Shown: positions 10,082 through 22,600 of the stretch, in pieces | How positions within the stretch are numbered: position 1 is the stretch's first letter | How the letters are laid out: every line of letters begins with the position of its first letter | From: Takakia lepidozioides | Lineage: Eukaryota; Streptophyta; Takakiopsida; Takakiales; Takakiaceae | DNA: 64,000 nt | Reading direction: 5' to 3' | Assembly: GCA_030704615.1 (NCBI GenBank) | Contig: CM060732.1 | Span: forward strand, 38,609,053-38,673,052 | Position numbers and translations under genes: made by a program | The notes under the pieces: model-generated | Database searches by the model: none | Told to the model about the DNA's origin: nothing | What the model saw: only the letters and a program-made list of their open reading frames with translations

Positions 10082-11347
10082 AACAAGCAACATGCATGAA
10101 AGAGGTCGATTGTTCAAAATGAGGGATATCTTGTCATCATTCTTGTATATTCAAAGAAACAATGTGTAGCATCGAATGTGCCCATCAGTACCACACATTC
10201 TCTGGGCTGCCCGTGGTGATGATAATGTCATGAATGATCATCAAACAGCAGCAGTGAAGCCAAGGAACCTTGTGCTAAGAAAGTTTCGACAGATTATCCG
10301 AGTAATTTGGCATGAAGAAAGTCCTTCAGTTTTCAACCGAAGAGGGTTGAACAAGGAGGGGGGCTCCAGAGGAGTGGGAGCTCAAGGATGACTCAGGGCA
10401 GCTACAATGTCTCCATGCATACCGGCACCTTTTTCTTCTTGTTGCTGCAGAGGAGATTTTTGCATATTTATAACTCATGATCGGGCATTTCATCTACAGG
10501 TTTCTCCAAGAAACAAAATTAGCTGTCAGTTCAAGACCACGGGCTCGGATATATCCCACGGTCCAACATAGTGTCTATATCAACAGAGAATACATCTGAA
10601 AACCATCCTTGCTACAAATTTTACAATGACCCCACCTCAATGAAGGAGACATGTTACAATGGCACCAAACATTAACGGTACACGGGCAATTCTTTCCTTG
10701 CCATCTCATTTGAACTAAAGCCGACAGTTGATTGTGGGTGACTGTGGTTGAGCTCAACTATTTTCAATAATCGTAGAACCCTGGCTAACCCATCCCAACT
10801 GCTGAGGCTACATGGCTACTATCATTTGTCTTGAAACCTAAGCAAGTCGACCCCGGCCGACGTAGCATAACCTCTAGGCCAAGTTTGAATCAAAATACCA
10901 CATTCAGAAACGTTTCCTGGATGTATTTGTCACGAAGAACTGGGAGCTCAAGTCTTTTGTGATTACACTCTCCGGTTAGATGGCTCACAACCACCTGCCC
11001 GATGCTCCCTTTCATCCAAAGAAAATCACCCTCCACTGTACAGTCTTCCTTTGAGGACACCAGGCTTAATCCTTTAGTGGTGTAACTTTTCACCCCTCCC
11101 AACTTCAGGCTTTTCTTCCTGCCTACTCTTCCTTGCAATCTGTTGATGACTCTCTGCAGGTATTCCTTGATTTGACTGCTGCTCGTGGACATACTCTAAT
11201 CATAACCATGACCAGGGGCAAGTCCTGGATACTGCAGTATGATTCTTTGCATTAAAAGAAACCAGTAATTTCAAAGTGCTAACAAAATATGACCTGTCCA
11301 TGGTAACACTTGATGACACACAATTTGCTTCAAGGATGCTGCTTGTT
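10082..11347. other. Spacer between convergent PPR2 and PPR3
   Basis: Both PPR genes end into this spacer with similar words after the stop (TGGTGAAACAAGCA). A 100-codon open frame on the minus strand (10890-11192, begins MSTSSSQIKEYL) shows no family I recognise. It could be chance or a small unknown gene. Nothing else was seen. Confidence 0.35.
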
Positions 11348-14194
11348 TCACCAATAATCCCCACAAGAACACACCCCATCTTCGAAGTGGTGAAAGCGGT
11401 CTGCATCTCGTATGACTATTGCACGTCTAACAATCTTGGAGATGAACTTGGTGGCAGTATGGCAGTCGCCACATACCCGAACGTTCGTAATGATGCGGAT
11501 AGGTGTCCCAGGGGGCGTGCTGATCAGACCAAAAGCAATGGCCAGCTTCTCACTATGGTGGAAAAGAGAGATTTCCTTCTGCACCTCCTCCACGTCATTC
11601 AGCACAAAGTGTGTATCAGGCACGTACCCAATGTCAGCCATAAGCCCAGACAATCTCTTTAGTTCAGTGCTGATTTCCTCGATTTGTGGATGCAATTTGT
11701 CTTCTACCACAAATATGTGCACCTGGTTGTCGATTTCGATGCAGCTGCTTTCCGGCTCCTTTCTAACACCTCTATCCTCCATCATTTTTCTCACATTTGC
11801 ATTGGCATCCCACCTGCCAGTGGCAGCATAGATGTTAGATAGTAGCATGTAAGTTGCAGTATGCTGGGGATCCAACTTGAGCAGGCATTTTGCTGCACGT
11901 CCGGCTCGCTTCACATCGCCATGAATTCTACAGGCGCCAAGCAAGGCCCCCCACACCGATGCACCTGGTATGATTGACATTTTGTTAATGAAGTCCTCTG
12001 CCTCATCCAATTGCCCTGCACGGCCAAGCAGGTCCACCATACAACCAATATGCTCCATTGTATGAGTAAGTCCGTGATCTCGATTCATGGCATCAAAGTA
12101 GTGGCGACCTTCAGCCACTAGGCCTGCATGGCTACATGCAGAGAGCAGAGATATAAATGTGACACCATCTGGCTTCAAGCCTTCCCAATGCATTTGTTCA
12201 AATAATTGCAGGGCTTCTCTACCACAGCCATGCTGACCATACCCCGCAATCATTGCATTCCATGAGACCACACTGTGTTGAGACATATTGTTGAACACTT
12301 CGCGTGCATCCTTCACACTTCCGCATTTGGCGTACATATCAACAAGGGTGTTCGCCAGAAGGATATCTAGCACAAATTCCCCTTTTCTGATGTCATCATG
12401 AACCTCTTTGCCCTTTTCTAGGGCCCCTAGGCTAGCACATGCATTGAGAATACAAATGAACGTGACATTGTCGGGCCTGACCCCTCTCCATATCATTTGT
12501 TCATACATCTTGATAGCCTCCCTACCAGAGCCATGTTGAACATATCCTGAGACCATTGCATTCCATGAGACCACATCTTGTTGAGCCATATTGTTGAACA
12601 AACGACGAGCATCCTTAAGGTTTCCGCATTTGGCGTACATGTCAACAAGGGCATTCTCAAGAATGAGATCTGGCACAATTTCACTTTTGCTGATGTCAAC
12701 GTGGACCTCCTTGCCCTTTTCCATGGCTCCTAGGCTGGCACATGCACTGAGAATGCAAGTGAAAGTGACCCTGTCTGGCAATACCCGTTTGCGTTGCATT
12801 TTCTCATAGATCTGGAAAGCTTCCCTACCACAGCCAAGCTGGGAATAACCGGCAATCATCGTATTCCATGAGACCAAATCTTGTTTAGCCATATTGTCGA
12901 ACACTTGATGTGCATCTTTTATGCTCCCACATTTGGCATACATGCCAATAAGAGTATTTTGCAGAATGATATCTGGTGTAATTCCGCTTTCACTAATGTC
13001 AGCATGGACCTCTTTGCCCTTTTCCAGGGCTCCTACACTGGTGCACACATTGAGAACACAATTGAATGTGACTTTGTCAGGCATAACCCCTTCCTGTATC
13101 ATTTGCTCATAGATCTTGAGTGCCTCTCTACTACAGCCATGCTGAGCATACCCAGCAATCATGGCATTCCATGAGACCACATCCTGTTTGGCCATATTGT
13201 CAAACACTTGATGTGCATCCTCCATGTTTCCACATTTCGCATACATATCAGCAAGTGCAGTCTCCAGAATAACATCTGGCACAATTCCAGCTTTGATGAT
13301 ATCGGCATGTACCTGTTTGCCCTTCTCCAGGTTACCAATGCTGGCACACGAATTGAGAATGCAGATGAATGTGATCCTGTTAGGTGTCACCCCCTCCTGT
13401 ATCATTTGCTCATAGATCTTGAAAGCCTCCCTGCCACACCCATGCTGTCCATATCCTGTGATCATCACGTTCCATGACACCACATTCCGCTCGGCCATCT
13501 TGTCGAACACTTGACGTGCATCCTTCATACTCCTGCATTTGGCATACATGTCAGCAAGGGCAGTTTCCAGACTGACATCTGGCGCAACTCCAGCTTTGGT
13601 GATATCAGCATGGACATCTTTGCCCTTCTCCAGGGCTCCTAGGCCGGCGCATGCATTGAGAATGCAAATGAATGTCACCCTATTGGGCGTCACCCCTTCC
13701 TGTTGCATTTGCTCATAGATCTTCAAGGCCTCTCTACCACCCCCCTGCTTTGCATATCCTGCTATCATCATATTCCATGTAAACATATCTCGTTCAGGCA
13801 TTTTGTTGAACACTAGGCGTGCATTCACCACGCTCCCACATTTGGCATACATGTTTACAAGGGTGTTAAGTAGAAAGATATTTGGCTTACATTCAGTTTG
13901 GATAATGTGGGCATGGACCTGCTTTCCCTCTGCTAGGCCCTTCACGTTGATGCACTCTTGCAAGAGACTCACATACGTCTTGGAGTCTGCCTGAATGCCT
14001 TGCTGGTTCAAAATGTGCAGCGCATCTTTCAGTCTTCCAGCCTTACACAAAGTCTTTACATCCCCACGAATACTCAAAGAGTTATTCTTTGCTTCCTTTC
14101 TTGCTGCTCTCTCAACAGTGGTGGTGATGGTGGAAATGCCACCCCTTCCGACAAAGTAACGATGAAGAGACTGGATCTGATTCAACCAAGCCAT
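11348..14194 (-). CDS. PPR-DYW RNA-editing factor (PPR3)
   Basis: A 948-residue, single-exon PLS-class PPR-DYW protein, predicted to read organellar RNA and deaminate a target cytidine. It starts MAWLNQIQ. Six PLS units of about 101 residues share YAKCG, SWN.M..GY and LGALEKGK with the other copies. The E motifs ([30 protein letters not shown]), PG box (RKEPESSCIEIDNQVH) and a full DYW domain follow: [21 protein letters not shown] and CSCGDYW. Its units are as similar to each other as to those of PPR2, as expected if whole 101-residue units are copied or lost by recombination. Its leader block at 15.4-15.6 kb resembles those of PPR1 and PPR2. It is convergent with PPR2. Confidence 0.93.
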   Translation of the reverse strand: MAWLNQIQSLHRYFVGRGGISTITTTVERAARKEAKNNSLSIRGDVKTLCKAGRLKDALHILNQQGIQADSKTYVSLLQECINVKGLAEGKQVHAHIIQTECKPNIFLLNTLVNMYAKCGSVVNARLVFNKMPERDMFTWNMMIAGYAKQGGGREALKIYEQMQQEGVTPNRVTFICILNACAGLGALEKGKDVHADITKAGVAPDVSLETALADMYAKCRSMKDARQVFDKMAERNVVSWNVMITGYGQHGCGREAFKIYEQMIQEGVTPNRITFICILNSCASIGNLEKGKQVHADIIKAGIVPDVILETALADMYAKCGNMEDAHQVFDNMAKQDVVSWNAMIAGYAQHGCSREALKIYEQMIQEGVMPDKVTFNCVLNVCTSVGALEKGKEVHADISESGITPDIILQNTLIGMYAKCGSIKDAHQVFDNMAKQDLVSWNTMIAGYSQLGCGREAFQIYEKMQRKRVLPDRVTFTCILSACASLGAMEKGKEVHVDISKSEIVPDLILENALVDMYAKCGNLKDARRLFNNMAQQDVVSWNAMVSGYVQHGSGREAIKMYEQMIWRGVRPDNVTFICILNACASLGALEKGKEVHDDIRKGEFVLDILLANTLVDMYAKCGSVKDAREVFNNMSQHSVVSWNAMIAGYGQHGCGREALQLFEQMHWEGLKPDGVTFISLLSACSHAGLVAEGRHYFDAMNRDHGLTHTMEHIGCMVDLLGRAGQLDEAEDFINKMSIIPGASVWGALLGACRIHGDVKRAGRAAKCLLKLDPQHTATYMLLSNIYAATGRWDANANVRKMMEDRGVRKEPESSCIEIDNQVHIFVVEDKLHPQIEEISTELKRLSGLMADIGYVPDTHFVLNDVEEVQKEISLFHHSEKLAIAFGLISTPPGTPIRIITNVRVCGDCHTATKFISKIVRRAIVIRDADRFHHFEDGVCSCGDYW

Positions 14195-15723
14195 TCTGCA
14201 TGACTGGAAACTCTTGGTAACAGACCTATAGAGTTGTAATATATATCAAAGCTCCTCGGTACTTTACGAACCTGTTCACGGCTACATGTTCACAAGTCAC
14301 AAAACTGCTGCAGTCATCTAGTTTGAGAATAAACAGGGTAACTTGTGTTTTCGTTCGATCCCTGAAGCATCATAAAGAAATAACCCATTGTATTCTCAGC
14401 CTGGAACTCCATTGCATCCTTTGTCATTAGAACCATCACAAGATTTGTCTCGAACTTGTATCATAGCAGCTCACTCTGCATTACACTGAAGGAGGCTTCA
14501 AACAAAAAATCCAATCCAAACAACCTCTTTAGAGCACATCTGTCTAAGGCCTGCTGATCTTGGACTTTGCTATGGAAACAAACAGTGGGCAGTTGAGCAG
14601 CAACACCCTCACATAGACTTGGAAGCAACCACCAATTGATCTCCAAGTATCTTTCAAATACAGTATCCAACCTACTGATACTAACAGTAAGAACCACTAG
14701 CATTGCTTCAAACAATATGCCACAGCATTGTCCTAGCAACTTTCGATCCTATTGTGAATCAACAGTCGACTGATCCAAAAGTAAGAGCCAATATGGCAGG
14801 TGTTACAGAGAAACATCCTTTTGTCATAGTAACTGAACCCATGGTCTAGTCTCCAAATATACTTCAACACTGTACCAGCTTCCCTCAGAAATAATTTTCG
14901 TGCTTGGACTAAAACAGTTGGGTAACAAAAGAGCCTCACCCTCTCAAACCCAATTGCCCCAATTGCCCGCCACTGCGAAAGCTGTTCTGCGCTGATTGCT
15001 GGGCCTGCAAGCAAACATCACACATAGACTTCTAGCAGTGCCTAATTGCCAAGTCTTATTCAGGAACGTAATGCAGGTTTTCGATAAAAGGACTCTCTCT
15101 CATTCACGCAACTCAACGGTCGGTAATAGCCCTGATGACTTGGACATACGCAATTGGTACAACAATATGGCCATTTGTGAAAATTGCAGTGAGCACATAA
15201 AATGTGGAGACACTCTGACAATTGAGTCCCTCAACCTTGGTAGGCGATTCAAGGGATACACTCTTACTGGAGAGTAAGAGTGTCTCCCTTGAAGAGAGGT
15301 CTGAAATGGTGAGCCTAATACGGAGCTGATGGAAGGAGGACAAGATTGCATGAACTTAAAATAGAGAGGTTGGATAAAGGACCTCAATCTCGCCGAAAGA
15401 CCCAAAAATGGAACGAGTTGCATGTCTATCTTTCTTCCGTTTCCCTGAAAGGGTGTTAGGCCGGACCTGGCCAACACCCATTTCCGCTCCACAATCTGGC
15501 GCATTAATCTGCTGCATTGTGTGAAATCTCCCGCCAATTCTTGCATGGAGAAGACAGGGCCTTCGATGTAGACTGCACCTTCTTTCCCAGGAGAGCAGCG
15601 GACCACGCTGCCGTCCCTGTGAACTGTTAGAGAGTGCATTGAAATCCTCTGACTAGCTCGTGACACTTTAGCACATTTACCGTACAGTGATTGGTCTCGA
15701 AGTTGAAGTGGGTCATTGATCAA
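14195..15723 (-). promoter_or_regulatory. Leader/promoter region of PPR3
   Basis: No complete gene. The segment at about 14400-14450 matches the OSB-tail relics before PPR1 and PPR2 (GAGTTCCAGGCTGAGAATAC on the minus strand). The segment at 14560-14720 matches the PPR4 leader at 33330-33500 (CAAGTATCTTTCAAATA, CCAACCTACT, AACAGTAAG). A 207-codon minus-strand open frame (15100-15723) includes the shared leader block near 15430-15600. I do not recognise it as a protein family. TGCAG|A directly before the PPR3 ATG could be a 3' splice site. Confidence 0.45.
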
Positions 15724-15926
15724 AATGAGGTTATTGCATCTCCAAGAACAGTCATCGACCCTTCTTCCTTCTCGTCGCTCATAAAGCGCTACCGAGCTTG
15801 ATTGTCCCTTGTATCTACACAGACTTCTACAGTTCTAGGATTTGCGCTCTTGGTGGGTTTTGGGGATCTCGTTTGGCCCCTCGTATTCGCTGGTTTCCAC
15901 TTTGTTTTCGTTTCTTCACTTAGGTC

Positions 15927-15955
15927 CAGGGCGAGGGCGAGGGCGAGGGCGAGGG
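15927..15955. repeat. GGGCGA tandem repeat
   Basis: About four and a half copies of the hexamer GGGCGA. It lies a few bases before the start codon of the next gene, so it would be in its 5' leader. Confidence 0.8.
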
Positions 15956-15969
15956 ATACATTCACGATC

Positions 15970-18718
15970 ATGATTCTAAAGAAGCCGAGCTGGGCAGAGA
16001 ATCTACCGGAAGCTTCAGCAGAGTCATCTCCCTCCAACCATAACCCACAAACACCGGTGGTGGAGTTGGTCTTCGCTCTCAAAGATCAAAGGCTGAACAG
16101 GGAAGTGGCACTGGCTCTGAGGACAGGATTGAGGGATGCACAAGCCGAGTTTGGGTTCATGAGAGTAAGGGGTCTGAATTCACTGGTCAAGTTTCTAGCT
16201 TCGTCCGCCAAGTCACAGAGGGTCATTGAGCTTTTTCAGGACAGTCAGAGCTACCAGGACCTGCAAGGTATCTTCCTGTGCTGTTAGCTTCCGGTTTCCC
16301 TTGTGAGCCAGCCGCTATCTGCATTGAAATCGGAATTAACACATGTGACTGAGAACTAATTCAGAACGTAAGCGTAGATCTGCACTTAATTCATTGTTCA
16401 AGGACTCAAATGAGGAGATGCTTTAGCCAGTCACAGTTGTGGATTGCATAGTTGCCGCCTCAAGTACTGGGGGACAACCGTGCGTACGAATTAGTGGTAT
16501 GTACTTCTCTTTGAGGCAGTTTACCATAGTATGGATCTTACTTGTGGATTTGTCTGTATGAAATGGTGGAGCAGTCGTGCCAGCGTTGTTTGGGCATACA
16601 TTGGCCTCTCACAAATGGGCAGGCAAGGCCCCTGGAGGGAGCCTGGTTGAAGTGGAGAGTCCCCCCAGAGAAGTGGAGGGTTCTCCTATAGGAGTGGAGA
16701 GTCCTCCCACCTGTGTGGAGAAAGCACTTGCTCTCCGAGTGCTGGAAGGCTGCTGCCTCCTTGACAGTGCTAGCCGAATTAGTGCCTCTCGATATGGCGC
16801 AGTGTCGGTAAATTCTCCCCCTTTTTCCTTCTCTCTTTTAGCTTATTCACAACTACTGATCTGTGTGTGTGTGTCTGTGTGAGAGAGAGAGAACCTCCCA
16901 CACCAGGCAATATACTGAGATTCAAACCAAGGGTGGACTCCCTTGGCCTGTAAGCAATGAATGGGGAAAATGTGCACTTCATATCCAATCTTTGGAAATG
17001 ATAGTGAGCATAGTGAGCAGTTGCAGCTGGATTGCAATTGGTATCCTACCCATAAGAGTCCTCTTACTGAACAGACTGGTCCAGCAGCTCTCTCTGATCA
17101 GTTTGAGACAACACCAGAAGCTGTGACTCACGTGGACTCGAACCTATGGTAGAGAGTATTTCAAGATATAAGCTGGCAGGTCAAAATCAACGTAACGAAG
17201 AAGTCTTCTGAGATATAGTCTGGTGTGACTTGTTGGGATTGTGGAGGACCTCATGTTAAGAAGGATTGCTCGGAGAGAGGCAAAGGGCCGACACAGGCAT
17301 AGCCTACACAATTACAGTGTGGGCATTGTGGCAAGTATGGGCATGAGGAGGCCCATTGTTATGACTTGCATCTTGAGCTACGGCCAGGCCAGTTCCAGGG
17401 GAACAATGGTGGCCGAGGACGAGGCAATGTAGTCCAGAGAGGTAGAGGAGGTAGAGGTCGTGGTGGAGGTCATACGCTCCTTCCTGTTCCTTCAGCACAG
17501 TGTTGGGACTATGTCTCTCTCGCACACACAGCATGCCTGTCGGTCATGTCATCACTTTCTCCTTGCCCGTGTTGCATGCGTCTCATGTTTCTTGTGTGTG
17601 TGGCCAGGAGCTAATGGACTTGTTCTTAGCTGGAGGGCCTTCAGAGCAAAGGGGATGCCTAGATTGTTTGTTAGCAGTCATGCTGGACTCCCCCATCAAC
17701 CAAAAGGTTCGCATCTTTCCCCCTATATGAATATCACATGCTTGACTGTGCCTTTGAGGATCGATCTCCTATGGGAGACTAAATGTGGAGCATGTCTGTG
17801 CCCACTCATTAACCAGGAATGAGGATTTTGGAAAGTTGTTGCAGGAGGGATAGGCATTTGGTTTGTATGAGTTTATTCATGGATGCCAGATGGTTAACTA
17901 GATTACAGATTCTTCCATTTCAACTTTTCTTGGAAGCCCCTTAGTTACATCAGGGCCTTCCCTGTTCTATGATTTAGGCGTCCCACAGAAGGCACCTGCC
18001 TTCTCCTGAGTTTGACGGGGAAAGGGTTCTGGTTACAGTTGCCATGGCTGCTACTTCTCTAAGCAACACTGCTGGTAGATGGAAGACTCTTCCAGAGGAA
18101 TTGTATGCAGGTACTGTAATGAAGGCGTGTGTGTGCTGCACAGGAGTTTGAACGGGTGAATGGACTTGGCAAGATTGCAGATTTTTTAAGAAATGACCAT
18201 CTAGATGCGACAATCAGGTTTGGATCTCCGGTGCATTGTCTTGTCCTTAAGGTTTGAACAGGGAGGGACACATTGTCTTGTTTCCCCTGGGTTGCTCCAG
18301 GATTTTCATGACAGATATATGAGAGCATGATCTTTCCCCATCCCCCATGAACACATTGGTATGTAACTGATAAATTAGAGATGTTTGGGCTAGAAACAAG
18401 AAAAATGTGACAAAGATTCGATGATCTTGCAGGATAAAGATTGCGGAGTTCATTGTAGTATTGGTGGGGCATGTGCTCAGTCCGAGTAGACCTTCCAGCG
18501 GGGTACTTCAAGAGGAAGGACAGAAGTCGGAGAGGATGGCCAAATGGGCCCATCAAGCACTTGTGGAGGTGCTGGGTGCAGACAGTTCACCTGTGGTGGA
18601 TGCCATAATTGAGGCTGGACCCACTTCGTTATTAGATGCAGAGCCAGCAAAGTTCATTGCTTTCTTTACAAGAGCACTTGCCAAGTTGAAGGAGGTGCCA
18701 GATGCAATCATTTATTAA
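15970..18718 (+). CDS. Helical-repeat protein resembling Cdc14 (SIN component) family
   Basis: Five exons join in phase to 279 residues: 15970-16267, 16725-16807, 17608-17706, 18144-18217 and 18433-18718, all with GT donors and AG acceptors. The start MILKKPSWAE is the first ATG after an in-frame GGGCGA repeat. The protein is helical, with ARM-like segments: VALALRTGLRDAQAEF, ALALRVLEGCCLLDS, GCLDCLLAVMLDSP, FERVNGLGKIADFL and IKIAEFIVVLVG. This order resembles the Cdc14-type septation-initiation scaffold known from fungi and found in plants as an uncharacterised protein. That is recognition by pattern only. There is no catalytic motif. Intron 2 holds a retroelement gag fragment. The gene is divergent from the PPR3 leader and convergent with the WAV2-like gene. 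Confidence 0.6.
17220..17500 (+). mobile_element. Retroelement gag fragment with two zinc knuckles
   Basis: Inside intron 2 of the preceding gene, two CCHC knuckles are visible: CWDCGGPHVKKDC and CGHCGKYGHEEAHC. An RGG-like tail follows (RGGRGRGGG). A stop lies between the knuckles. Paired knuckles of this form are typical of Ty3/Gypsy or Copia gag. No pol part is seen next to it. Confidence 0.65.
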
Positions 18719-19649
18719 TGAAGGGTAAATTTGGATATTTCACAGGGATGCAGATGTCTGTGGACCATCATGGGGTCCACACTCAAATGATCCCTCAGAT
18801 ATTTATGGATTCACAAAGGGATTTCCAGTGGAAACATTTAAATGACAATTTAAAAAATGTGAAATCAAAAAAGCTTGAAGGAGGTTAGGCCACATTCCTA
18901 CCCGAGCTGTTGGGAGTGACAAAAAGACTCTCATAACTTATCTGGGCAGTGATAGAGTGTGTGATGCATGTTGATAGTTTTGAACTGGTACAAGTTTTGA
19001 TGAACTTTGGAATCCTTTATATCTGGGTGTTGATAGCCACCATGTCTGATGTTTTGGGAGCACAAGCACAAGGACTGAGTCCTTCTCCCAAAAGAGTAAA
19101 ACCAAGCTACTCTGCTGTTGGAAATATGTGAAAGCAGGCACAAAGGCAGAAATATACTCACAAGACATTTGCCCCGCAGTTTGGGTAGATAGAGACAGAG
19201 TAAACCTAACTGACTGGGCTGAAAAAGTCTTCCTACTTGAGACTTCCAACTTGAGACAAAGAAGTCTGTTCTTGGACTAACATGCCATACACATACTTCT
19301 GAACCAGAGAACAGGTCTTAGTTCTCCCAAAGGAGATATATGGTGAAGCAACTTTACTAACAGAACATTTGAGAGACAAATAACTCCTTAGAGCTGCAAA
19401 GTCTCGAAAGTAGAACTGGCTTGTGATAAAACTTTATGTGGCAATTCTTATAATTTGAGCACCAGCATACTCTGCAATTCAGAGTGGCACAATGCCAATG
19501 CCAAGAAAAAACCCTCTTTCAGAGAGACGAGAGGCTGTAAGACAAGCATTCTGGAAATGAGTTTGGCTAAATTACAAATAAAATCATCCCAAAATTAGCA
19601 GTGAGCCTAAAAACGTCACCTGATAAAAAGGGACCAACTGAGTCACTAT
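18719..19649. other. Intergenic, convergent 3' ends
   Basis: Lies between the stop codons of the Cdc14-like gene and the WAV2-like gene. It probably holds both 3' untranslated regions. No further gene or repeat recognised. Confidence 0.5.
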
Positions 19650-22600
19650 TTAGTGCCTTTCACTGGAGTTCTCTTGTCTCAGAGAACCACATGCACGCTG
19701 TTGCAAAAACAGCTGAATAACCCGCCAGTAGCGTTCCCCACCACGCAGCCATGTATCCATGTGCATGCCTGTGGGAAATTCAACAAAAAATCGATTGGGG
19801 TTGTGTTGTGCTGCCGCATACAGGCGTCGCATATGAGCAGGAGGTACCATTTCATCACAGGAACCCGAGAGAAACAGAACTGGCTCTGCAATCTGCACAC
19901 CAACACAGAGAAAAATGTTTTAGTTGGTACATAAGAGGAAAGAAAGAAGAAGTTAAGTCTGTGGGAGACCTGAGCGACACGGTAGAACAACACAGGAGAG
20001 AGGAAGAGAGAAATGTACACATAAGACATTGTTTGCCGTAGCCTTGGCTCCATTGACCCTGCACCCAGTTTGAGCGGAACACAAAGGCACAGAACCTAGC
20101 TTTGTCAGGGGGGCGGGAGTAAGACTTACCTTGAAATAAACAATTGATCCGGGTTTTCCAGATATCCTTTAGAAATCCCTTCACACAAGCATCAATCTGC
20201 TGTGTGTGGTTTGCCCAATAACTAGGCCCCAAAAGGGCCAGGGCTTTTGGCTCAGCCTCGAGACTTTCAAATTCGGTAAACACAGGTACAGGCACAATTC
20301 CCTTGATAGATTTGAGGAGAGCGTCCCTCTGGTGAGAGAACCCCGGACAATGAACCAGAAAATGAATATTGTCTTTAAATTGCCCAAAACAATGGGCAAT
20401 TGCACTCTCCCTTTCCTCTCTTCCTGCCCTGAGTTTAGTTTTCAGTCTAGTGCCAAGAGTGGGTAGCCCTTGAGGTCATCCATGACATCCTCCCCCATGT
20501 CACAGACTGGAAACAATTTCAGGGAAGTTTTTTGCCTAACTTCATCATCAGACAATTTCCTCAACAGACATGGCTTTGGACACTACAGCCTCTAAGTCAG
20601 CCAGCAGGGTCAAGACTTGCGGATTGAGATTCAGATCCTTGAGAATCTCTTCTACGCTCTTCCGCCAGGACATAGGAAGAGAAAGAAGAGAGAGAGAGAG
20701 ATTGTACTCATAAGAAGTTGTTTGCCGTAGCCTTGTGGCCATTGACCCCGCGCCCAGTTTGAGCGGGAACAAAAGGGACAGAACCTACCTCTGTCAGGGG
20801 CTGACGTTGGTAGTAAGACTTACCTCCATATATAGAATTAATCCGGGTTTTCCAGATATCCTCTAGAAATCCCTTCGCACAAGCATCAATCTGCTGTGTG
20901 TGATTTGCCCAAAAACTAGGCCTCAGGAGGGCCTGGGCTTTCGGCTCAGCCTCGAGACTTTCAAAGTTGGTAAACAGGGGTACAGGCACAATTCCTTGAT
21001 AGATTTGAAGAGAGCGTCTCTTTGGTGAGAGAACCCTGGACAGTGTATCAAAAAATGAATACTGTCTTCAGATTGCCCACACAATGGGCAATTGCACTCT
21101 CCCTTTCCTCTCTGCTTCTGTTTGCTGTTCAAAGGTACGCTTCCTGCCCTGAGTTTAAATTTCAGTCTAGTGCCGAGAGTGGGTAGACCCTTGAAGTCAT
21201 CCAAGATGTCCTCCCCCATGTCACTGACTGGAAACAAGTTCAGGGAAGTTTTCTGCCTAACTTCATTTTCATCAGACAATCTCATGGCAACAGACATGGC
21301 TGAGGACACTACAGCCTCTAAGTCAGATTTATCCAGCAGGGTTAAGACTTGCGGATCTAGGTCCAGGTCCTTGAGAATCTCTTCTACTCTCTTCTGCCAG
21401 GACTTAGCCTGTTTGACAGGGCGGTCCTGTTTCCAAGATATAGAGTCGATTAACTTAGGATATCTGGTGTTGGGCATATATTGCAGCTGACCCCACCATC
21501 TGACCTTGAATTCATCTCGTCGGGAGCTTAAGGACGGAATGCCAAACTCACCCCGAACAGCCACATTGGCTGTTTTGGAGCACATACACTCCTTAAGCAC
21601 CCCCACTTGAATGGATTCTAGAGACTTAGCCTGGTTGGAGTTATCAACCCATATAGCAGATCCGTACTCCAAGGCAGGTCTAATAACATGACAAAGGATG
21701 GCTTTCTTAACCTCAGAGTTGACCCCTCTGCAGTGGAAAAATTTAGTGAGCCCCAGAGCTTTGCCCTTGCCAGTTTGAACAACTTTCCGGATATGTGCAT
21801 CCCAATTACAATTGGAGGAGAACTCAACGCCCAGGTAAGGAAGGGAGGACCGGGATCTCTTGGCTACCCCACTGCCACTTAAGATCACTTCCTCCCTCTC
21901 CTCTGTTGTTGAATGCTACCACTGCACATTTGCTGACATTAGCCTCTAGCCCCCAAAGATCAAAGTATCTCTTCGCGCAATCAATCAACTCCTGGAGATT
22001 GGTTGGAGTCTCCCCTATGCCTGCGAAGTCATCCGCAAACATAAGGGCTGGTATGGTGGTATCACCCACCCTTAACCCAAATCCCTCACTTTCCACATCC
22101 TCGAGGAGTTGCTTGATGAAAACATTGAAGAGCAGAGGGGAGAGAGTACATCCTTGAGCTACACCTTGGTCTATGTCAAAGAAGTTGGACTTCTGTCCGT
22201 TAACAGTGACACAGCTTTTGGTGTGAGCATACAAGTTGTGGACAACTCTCCACATCTTTCCCTTGATCCCACAAGACCAGAGGCGGAACCATAGGCCATC
22301 TCTCCACACTGTGTCCTAAGCCTTTTTGACATCCAGGTTTCCCTTCTTTTTTCCTTCCCTGGATAATCTGGCTTAGAGTGAAGATATGATCCACACAGCC
22401 CCTGTTTCGCCGAAAGCCAGCTTGGCCTTCGTGGAAACAACCTCTAGACTCCAGATCAACCTCGAGACGAGTACTTATAACTCTGCAGAATGTCTTGCCA
22501 GCAGCATTGAGGAGCATGATGCCACAGTAGTTCCCCGGTTCTTCTCTGTCACCCTTCTTGTATAGATTGACAATGACCCCCTGTCGCCAGCGAAAGGGGA

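Noticed and set aside
10890-11192. 100-codon frame as an unknown small gene
   Set aside because: No family resemblance, no conserved counterpart behind PPR1 or PPR4, and length within chance expectation.
1932-14194. Many long open frames on the strand opposite the PPR genes
   Set aside because: They follow the repeat period of the PPR units and read low-quality versions of the same stretch ([10 protein letters not shown] and similar). They are antisense shadows of the repeats.
15100-15723. 207-codon minus-strand frame as a protein gene
   Set aside because: Only a part is shared with the leader blocks of PPR1 and PPR2, composition is irregular, and no family or splice partner was found. Kept only as part of the leader description.
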